Origin: Diogma glabrata
Taxonomy: Eukaryota > Arthropoda > Insecta > Diptera > Cylindrotomidae
NCBI GenBank assembly: GCA_963693315.1
Contig: OY856186.1
Span: 238,002,554-238,066,553 of the forward strand
Direction: 5' to 3'
DNA: 64,000 nucleotides
Part shown: positions 56,149-64,000 of the stretch, in pieces
How positions within the stretch are numbered: position 1 is the first letter of the stretch
How the letters are laid out: each line of letters starts with the position of its first letter
Translations under genes and position numbers: made by a program
Notes under the pieces: generated by a model
Seen by the model: the letters and a program-made list of their open reading frames with translations, nothing else
The model's database searches: none
Told to the model about the DNA's origin: nothing

Positions 56149-58080
56149 GTTATTTTCAACTACACCAAACAGCTTGAAACGCTAAGGCTTCATCAAAATT
56201 GCTTACTTTCCCGAACTCACAGATAAATAAATTAGCATTGGTGTCGCTGCCGGTAATTTAGCGTATGCCAGTCTAAGATCCCATCGGGTAGGGAGCTCAT
56301 TAAGCAGGCTTACCTGATCGGGTTCCGGTACTGATAATGGTTCCTTATAGTGGCTCTAAAGCTTCTCATATACCAGAATTTCTTCAACCACAACCACTAT
56401 GAGTTCAAGGGCAATGTAAATCTGTGGCCAACATAAATGCTTTAGCCCATAGTACGCCTCTCCTATTCACCAGTGAGCTGGTTCGGCTGGATCAACCGGT
56501 TAGCTCAGGTACCTCGGGCTTGCGAATCTTCGTGTCATCACCGTGTCCGCGTTTGGAAATCTTCGTAATCAGACCAGTTCTATTCGGACCAGTGACCCCT
56601 GAGCGCTAGGTACCCAAGACACAACTCAATCATCTACAATTTATTCAAGATACAAAACGCAACGCGCCCTCTTTGATGAAGCATTTTCATACCGGAAATT
56701 TATTTTGCACACAGAAAGTTGCACAGAATCGACTTTTCGTTACTACTCATGTTAAATATTGATTGCCAAGTTTATTAGTTTTGGATTTACGACAATATTA
56801 ATGACAGTGATTTATGACAAGAACGAATATTTTACGAATAATTACGACAATATATCTTTCAATACAAAGAGAAAAAGTTTTGTATTTTAATATGTAGATC
56901 ATTAGATTAGAGATGAAATTAAGATAATTTTTGGTGGTGATATGTTGTACTGCTACCAAAACGATCTATTGTACTCCCACATGTCTACACCTAGCTAGAG
57001 CACCTCCCCCAATCTAAGCTTCTTTAGCAACTGCAAGATAAGGAAAAGGTTCAATTTATGCAGGTCATTCCCTTCAAAATATCACCTCCCCAGATAAAAC
57101 CTTCCCATGTAGACCATAGCTCCACAATCTTTGAGAAGATGGACTGGGTCTCTTTTCAAGAGACAAAATCTACAATCGGCTCTATTTTCCACCCTAATAT
57201 TCTTGAGGTGTTTCCTTAATCTAATGTGTCTTAAAAGAATTTTGGTCAATATTCTCAGGTTGTTCGTATTCAACCTCGAGAACATTACTGCTCTCTTTTG
57301 AGCCAATCCTGAACGACGCTATAAACTCTTTGGGCTGCATTAAGCTTGCGGTGCTATTCCAGATTTTGGACCATTTTGTCGGCTTCTCTTTTACCTGTAA
57401 TACCGGCATGACCAGATTTCCAGCAAACTGTTACATTATTACATTTCCAAGCTTGTTTAGCTTAATCATTCAGTCCTCCATTTTGAGTGTGATGGTGTAT
57501 GAGCTTAGTGCCTTAGCTCCTGTTTGAATATCTGATAAGATAACAATTCTTTAATTCTAATAGATTTTTTCTAATCTGAAGTTTACGCATTTTTTGATTG
57601 CATATATCCTGGGAGACGCTGAGATAGGTGTTCAAACGCTCAAAATATAATGTTCTCAAATCAAAGGGCTTCTTCCTTAAAAGACTTTCTCGATGGTCTT
57701 TCCATACAATGCATGTTTAGTTTCAGTATCGTTTTGCTAGCTACGCTGCATTTTCATAGACCCGGTAGGGCATGTTCTCATTACCGCCGTTATGCAGATG
57801 CAAAAAAGCCCTTGCACCTATTTCAAATTTGTTTTACCAGCGTTACACTGGGCTCTTATGTTCCATGCGATTGCTCCATACGCGATGGCATCATCATATA
57901 TACATCTACCATCTTTGTGCCAACCGAATATTTTTTGTCACAATAACCTCAAATTCTGTTGTCTTATCTTCAAAAGACAAAAGAACAGAACAACCGTATG
58001 TGATGTCATCGTGACCGATCATGAAATGGAAGACCTTTGGTTTTTTCGTCTTTCTGGTTCGTCTACCTTATTTGCAATTC
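56116..58080 (-). mobile_element. LINE remnant of I/R1/Jockey-like type with (TAA)n tail
   Basis: The minus strand has an AIAYGAIAWNIRAQCNAG-like RT/RNase H-side block (about 57890-57830) and a C-terminal LLRHIRLRKHLKNIR ... CRFCLLKRDPVHLLKDC zinc-knuckle-like block (about 57230-57130), typical of ORF2 C-termini in the I, R1 and Jockey groups. Downstream (about 56640-56160) is a relatively GC-rich noncoding stretch that would be the 3' UTR, and the element would end in an (ATT)/(TAA) tract at 56116-56148, as in I-type LINEs. The joining of these parts into one element is inference from order and strand. Confidence 0.6.
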
Positions 58081-58099
58081 TTGTTTAAGTACACCTAAT

Positions 58100-58215
58100 A
58101 AATATCGCGTCACGCGTGTATTCAGTATTTGTAAAGCGCCGTAGGTAAGGTTTTTCGAATCCACATACTGAAGCTTAGCAGAACAAACTCAAGTTGTACG
58201 TATCCTTTTGACGTT
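58100..58215 (-). repeat. LINE 3'-region related to 25190-25290
   Basis: Both segments share AAT(A)ATATCGCG, TTCGAATCCAC-like and GAACAAACT...GTATCCTTT landmarks in the same orientation, so they come from the same LINE family tail. Confidence 0.5.
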
Positions 58216-58249
58216 AGGATTTTTTATGGTAATCACGAGTTCTACACCT

Positions 58250-59580
58250 TGTCACTCAAACCGTAAAAAAATGGGCTGCTATTGATGCTCTGGTGCAACG
58301 TGCGAAGCTTGCGGTTCAGGCAAAATCGATTTGATCTCCGCAGACGCCCGTTTGTCCATAATATACTTGTAAAATACTGTCAAATCAGCGACGTCTCTTA
58401 TGCAAGGAATCAAGCTCGTTAGTAAGAGTCGAGTTGTCGATCAATTTAACAGCTCTCCGCGGTATAGAATCAAGATATTTCAAACTACTTATGTAGGCTC
58501 CACCCCATACGTGAGAACAATACTCCATGGAGGGACGAAAAAATGATTTATATATTAAAAGAAGCTGCTCACTATTAAAAAGCTTACGACAACGACCCAA
58601 AAATCCTAATTTTTTACAGCATTCCTTGCTAGACTAAAAATATGAGATTTCCACGTTTCAATCTCAACTCCTAGAAGTCTAACAGATTTTTTCTCTTCAA
58701 GATCATTTGAATCAAACTTTAATAAAAACGGATTAGGTGTTGATAACCTAGAAAAATGACAAACTTGAGTTTTGCTTGTGTTGAGTTAAACACTGTTAGC
58801 AACTCCCCAATCTAAGAAAGTTTTTAAATCAATATTTAATGATATCAAGTTTGATCTAGCGATATTAAGATTTGATGGTGCATATAAATTTGGCATTTCA
58901 TGTGACGGATGAAATGTGCTATCATCAGCAAAACTATGGATTGGATTAACTGTTGAATCTAGCAAGTCATTAATATAGAGAAGAAAACGAGTAGGTGATA
59001 AAGAGAAACCTTGAGGAACACCGGTATTAGTTGAAAAGATATTCGATGAAACACCATCAACATTGACCCGGAATTTTTGTTCAGAAATAAAGCTTTGTAA
59101 CCAAGAAATAAGTTGCTCATCTAAGCCGTAGCATCTCAATTTGCAAATAAATTGTTGTGCCATACATTGTCAAGTGCTTTGGCAACATCAAACGCCATGC
59201 TAAAAGTCTCACCATGGTTTTCAAGCGAGTTGTTTCAGATATGCGTGACAAAAGAAAGTAAATCTCCCATCACTCTTCCTTTACGGAATCCGTATTGTCT
59301 TGCATTAAGTAATTTTGACGACTCTAAGAAGCTCATAATATTAAAATTAACATATTTCTCAAATGCTTTAGAAACAACCGACAAAATTGTTATAGATCTG
59401 TAGTTTCTTGGATTCGTTTTAGAACCTTTCTTTGGAACTGGTTGTACACTAGCCATTTTCCATATATCACGAAAAATCCCTTTCTTATATGACAAATAGC
59501 AAATTTTAGTTACGATTGGTGCTAACTCCTTAGCAAAAGATTTAAGGATAATTGGAGGAATTATTAGTAGGTCGGATTTG
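58250..59580 (-). pseudogene. CR1/Jockey-type LINE reverse transcriptase, broken
   Basis: Minus-strand blocks in order: WKMASVQPVPKKGSKTNPRN then YRSITILSVVSKAFEKYVN (59495-59380), QYGFRKGR, SMAFDVAKALDNVWHNN (about 59200), LRCYGLDEQLISWLQSFISE (about 59130), TNTGVPQGFSLSP and SFADDSTFHP (about 58910, the FADD catalytic box), then LLIYKSFFRPSMEYCSHVWG ... YLDSIPRRAVKLID (58600-58385). Stops and frame changes lie between blocks. Catalytic Asp residues of the FADD box remain. The family matches the fragment at 28620-29140 in type but is a separate copy. Confidence 0.88.
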
Positions 59581-59740
59581 TTTTAGAATCAGTAGGTCCT
59601 AAAACGTCGAGAAATGCCAAAAAGTGGGGGGTAAGAAATTCACTTTTAGCTCATGAATGTAATACTTAGTTAGGTCTTTCAGACCGAAGTAAAAATAAAA
59701 TATGAATTTTGAATGTTATGTTGTCAATTAGTAAATATCG

Positions 59741-60151
<411 letters not shown>

Positions 60152-60164
60152 TATCATTGAAAAA

Positions 60165-60520
60165 TAGTATATTTTCCTACAAGCAATAAAAACGTTGCTT
60201 TTTTGCGAGTGAAAATTTATTCACGAGACGCGTTAGCGTCGAGTGGGGCAATGTCGCGAACGTAAAAAGTTTTTATCTCGCGTAGGAAATGCAATTTTTT
60301 CTATGACAGTTAACATATAAACGATATTTATTAAAAATTATTAAATTAGAAATCGGCAAAATGACATTTAAAATTCATATTCCATTTGCTTTGTTTTAAA
60401 AACTTTGTAAAATTATATGAAGATACCATAGAAACTACAATTTGTTATTCTTTTTGATACAAACAAAAGTTTGTTCTTGAAAAAAACAATGTTCTCATAT
60501 TTTGTAGGAAAATATACTAT
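60165..60520 (-). repeat. Dispersed repeat, copy 2 (inverted partner of 36838-37195)
   Basis: Reverse complement of copy 1, with TTTCCTACAAGCAATAAAAA, CACGAGACGCGTTAGCGTCG and TTATCTCGCGTAGGAAATGC. A third partial piece (TATGAATTTTGAATGTTATG ... AAATATCGATTATATATA) lies in direct orientation on the other side of the microsatellite at 59700-59745. Confidence 0.75.
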
Positions 60521-63500
60521 AAACCAAGGATTTAAGGTCTCTGATTTCAAAGATATATAGGGTAATGTGCTCTCCATCGTCCGGATCAAGACCCCACAAT
60601 AAGACGCGTTCTGAGATGTCGATGAATGCATAATTTTTTTGTTTTTATTTATGTTGTTTTTAGAAAAGTGGAAATTGTTGTACGCCAAGTAGAGATATTT
60701 TTAGAAGTTTGCTGTATGAATCAGAGTTTTGCTTCATTTCATGTTATTATGTTAAATTATAAACTGTTATAATTTCTCAACAACGAACGCATGTTTCGTG
60801 TTAGTTTTTTAATGCATTTCCAAACCAAAATAAAATACCTGTTAAATTTCGGTTCCTTTAAAACAAGTTTTTTTACCATTATATATCTAAGCCCACTCTG
60901 CACATATCGAAATGCAGCCACTTGATATTTTTAGTTTAAGATTTTCTCCTGAAATATTTCCTACTTCAAAAATGAAACTGCCAGCTTTACAATAAAAAAC
61001 GAAACTAACCACAAAAAAATTGATTAATCATAATGCAACACAGATTTTATCGCTAAAATGTCAAAACACCAAAACGAAAATCGCCACACCAAAATCGAAC
61101 AAAAAATTAAAAACAACCTTATAACGTTAATATTTGATTTATTTCTTAATCTTGTTTCTTGTATTTTGTTGTAGCAAAATAACATGTTCGGTGTAAATGT
61201 GTATTTATTTCTAAAATTCGATACAGAAATTCTGTTTTTTTTAAATATACAAAAAAGTATAAAAAATAATTTATTTTATTTCTTTAAAATTATTTAAAAG
61301 CCAAAATGAACAGAAAAAAAAATTGCATACAGATAAGTTGTTTTTTTTAATATTTAATGTTAGTTTTATTGGTGCCTTTAATTGTTTTTATATTTGGCGC
61401 CGATACTGTTTTAAGTAGTATAATAAAAATTATTAACAAAGTTACTTGACTAAACATTTATTTTTATTATAGGTTATAATATAAGACAAATAACCAGTAA
61501 ATTTACATGAATATGTGAGGTTGCACAGTTGAAAAAGTAACTGCAATATTTAAAGCACGTCTTGCAATAGGAGCTATGCGTTGCAGGTTATTATTGAATT
61601 GTAAAGTAAATGTTGCATTAAACCCAATTTCAATGCATTTCTATAAAACTTGAAACAACTCTTGCATCATAATTTATTTCTATAGAACAGCTAGAAGTTT
61701 TAATGCAGCTTGCTAAAATTTAATACATTAATGAAATTTTAAAATTCACTAGAGTATTATCCATTTTAGAAATATATAGTTAAAATCGTTTCATGTTTGT
61801 TTTAGTTATCGCTTCTCAGCTGAAAGTCTATAATAATAGTGATTAGGGTGGTATGTATGTTTTAATTTTTTCCGTTGTAATTTTTTTTATTTTAATTTGA
61901 TTAATTTAGGCAGGTACGTAATAATCAAAGTATCTCGAAATTACGATGTAATTTGCATTAAAATGTCATACAAAAAAAAAATGTTGCGCGTTATTTATTT
62001 AATGCAAATAACAGACATCTTTAAACAACAAGCTTTTTTATTTTACTCCAAGTACTCTGTTAAATATTGATGCAAAGAACATTAGTTTAACTTGATATAT
62101 AGGCTGGGGCCGTTACCTTTTTGAGATGAAAAAATTAGTAGCAGGTAACGGCCGGCTGGAATATATAGTTGAGGTCATAAACAATGAAAAAACAAACTTT
62201 CGAACTTGAGATGAAGGGAAGTAGTGAAATGGGGTGCTGTGTAAGGGGAGAAAACTGTTTTTCGTTATTTGTAACGAAACGAGGCCTCCTAGAGAAAAGT
62301 GTTTCATACAAAAGTTGTAGATAATAAAAAAATCTAAAACTTTAGTGAACACATTTTTCGACATAACCTCAAAGTTTGCGAGAAAATGATGAAAAACCGA
62401 TTTTTCTGTTTTTTATTTTTTTTTCGCGTGAATATTATTTAATTTTAATGAAACTTTGTGAAAGTACGTAATTATTTGCACACAATAAGCATGAATTTTT
62501 TCAATTATGGAAAATAAATAGTTTTCGAGATTTTACCATTTTTCCGAAAAAACACCCCTATCTTCGGCGAACAACTTTATTGATGTTTTTTTAGATTTTG
62601 ATGTTGTACTAGTGCTTATTTTTTTCGTCAAAATGTCTACTCTCAAATGTTTTATTGATTTTAATAATTTATTGTTATTTAGCAGCTTAAAATTGAGAAA
62701 AACCGAAAAAAAAAACTTTCGAATCTCGAACTTGTCGATTTTTTTAATTTTTTTCAATTTTTTAGCATATTCATGTTAATAATTCATAATATTTTAAGGA
62801 AAAAACCTTCTTTGGTATAAAATAAATAAAGTTGAATGAATTTACTTATTGGAAACAACGCTAAAATTGAATAAAACAAAAAGTAAAAAAATGCTGTTAC
62901 GTATTCAAACAAAAAAAAATTTACATAGTTTGAAATTTAACAGCATACTATAGGGTTGCCACGTGTCCTACTTTTGGGAGGACAGTCCTACTTTGGAGCA
63001 AGAATGTCCTACGTCCTCCTTTACTATGAAAATGTCCTACTTTAGGCAAATTATAATACAATATCTTACACTGAAAAAAATAGATTTTTTTTCTACTTAT
63101 TTCTTTCAATAAACGCGCTAGCAAAATAAGTAATTGTTATTGCACCTTTACACCGGAAAAAACGTTGGTAGAATCAACTACAAAGCTTGTTTGATTTTGC
63201 GTCTAATACGAACGTGGTTATTTTAACCAATGTAGCATTGTCAATTTATTTTAAAAAACGTAACAATTTTCATTATTTAAATCAATCACGGCGTGATCAA
63301 TTTTTCTTGTTCATATTTTTCAGTTCAGTTTGTTCATATTTTTGTTTGAAAATTATTGTGTTTGTTTAAATAAAAAACTAGGAGAAAAGAAACTAATAAA
63401 CCATATAAAGAAAAATAATAAACAAAAGAATAGAAAAATAAAAAGTTTTTATATATTTTAGCATGGTTGGTTTTATTTAACATTTTACTTTAGGAAATAA

Positions 63501-64000
63501 TTTAGATGTAATAAATAATTTTCATATTATTTGCATATAAAATTATGTGCGAAAGAAATTTTTCAGTTAATGTTATAACAAAAATATCGTTAATGAAACA
63601 AGCCCTTTCTATAATTAATTTTGGTGATTTAAAATTATTATATTGTAACGACTCTTCCTTGGTTCTTTTCGATTATTGAGCAAACACGACTGTTGTATGC
63701 CTGGTTAAGTGGACTGTATTTTCTGGATGATGGTGAATTAAAAGTTCATACAACAATTCCAGCGAAGTTGATTTAAAATGATTTAAATCTGGATTGAAAA
63801 TTTGATACAGATTCAATAACATATAATAATAAAATTCGGCTTCAATGGTGATAATAGCAGGTGGTTATCAATGTGAGATAACGTAACGCAGTAGTAAGCA
63901 ACCTCAAATAATATATAACAGTTTCCAGCTTCAATGATGATATAACAATAAATTCCCAGCTTCAATATTGATAGTACCATGTGATTACCAATGTCAGGAA
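60521..64000. other. Terminal spacer, no gene seen
   Basis: AT-rich. Small items: a hairpin at about 62109-62150 (GGCCGTTACCT / AGGTAACGGCC); a TAGGGTTGCCACGTGTCCTA sequence at about 62952 that looks like a transposon terminus without partner; a TGTAACGACTC at about 63644 that begins like the solo LTR at 26502; and diverged repeats of CCAGCTTCAATG-TGATA near 63838, 63927 and 63957 running into the window end. Confidence 0.45.

Overview
The window looks like intergenic DNA of an AT-rich arthropod, probably insect, nuclear genome. I infer this from the transposon types present (Maverick/Polinton, pogo, hAT, Penelope, Helitron, several LINEs, a gypsy-type LTR), the spliceosomal-type intron in the pogo gene and the long AT-rich spacers. 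I found no convincing host protein-coding exon and no tRNA or rRNA. Almost everything recognisable is mobile DNA, much of it nested. Species cannot be told from the sequence.

The centrepiece is a complete Maverick/Polinton element at 6671-19763 (13.1 kb). It has long terminal inverted repeats beginning AG and ending CT, and a perfect 6-bp target duplication (CACTGA). It carries a virus-like gene set: protein-primed DNA polymerase B, retroviral-type integrase with chromodomain, adenovirus-type cysteine protease, FtsK/HerA-type packaging ATPase, double-jelly-roll major capsid protein, penton-like minor capsid protein, a basic core-like protein, a membrane-anchored small protein, a disordered basic protein, a probable OB-fold protein and an unassigned protein. 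Six premature in-frame stop codons interrupt five of these genes, yet reading frame is kept in every one. The polymerase also lacks its N-terminus. I read it as an endogenised element that is intact in structure but decaying in its genes.

The Polinton sits inside one arm of a large fold-back element (about 3155-21499 once insertions are removed) whose arms hold ~130-bp tandem units. The same arm carries a hAT-like element (3460-5557), which in turn holds a fold-back MITE (about 4600-5166). A second copy of that MITE lies at 31343-31872.

Right of this: a LINE (about 25180-28170, minus) split by a 1.13-kb solo LTR with 4-bp target duplication; a second LINE fragment (about 28620-29140); a TIR element at 33466-34711 encoding a conserved HGKGPCD protein; a large TIR element at 34827-38050; and a 9-kb hAT-type element (39162-48200) into which a pogo/Tigger-like transposon (40888-44802) and a Penelope-like element (about 44955-46818) have been inserted. 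Then come a 134-bp satellite (about 50432-52485) with a ~940-bp higher-order period, a degenerate Helitron helicase (about 53230-54440, minus), two more LINE remnants (about 56116-58080 and 58250-59580, minus) and a ~400-bp AT dinucleotide microsatellite. The last ~3.5 kb shows little of note.
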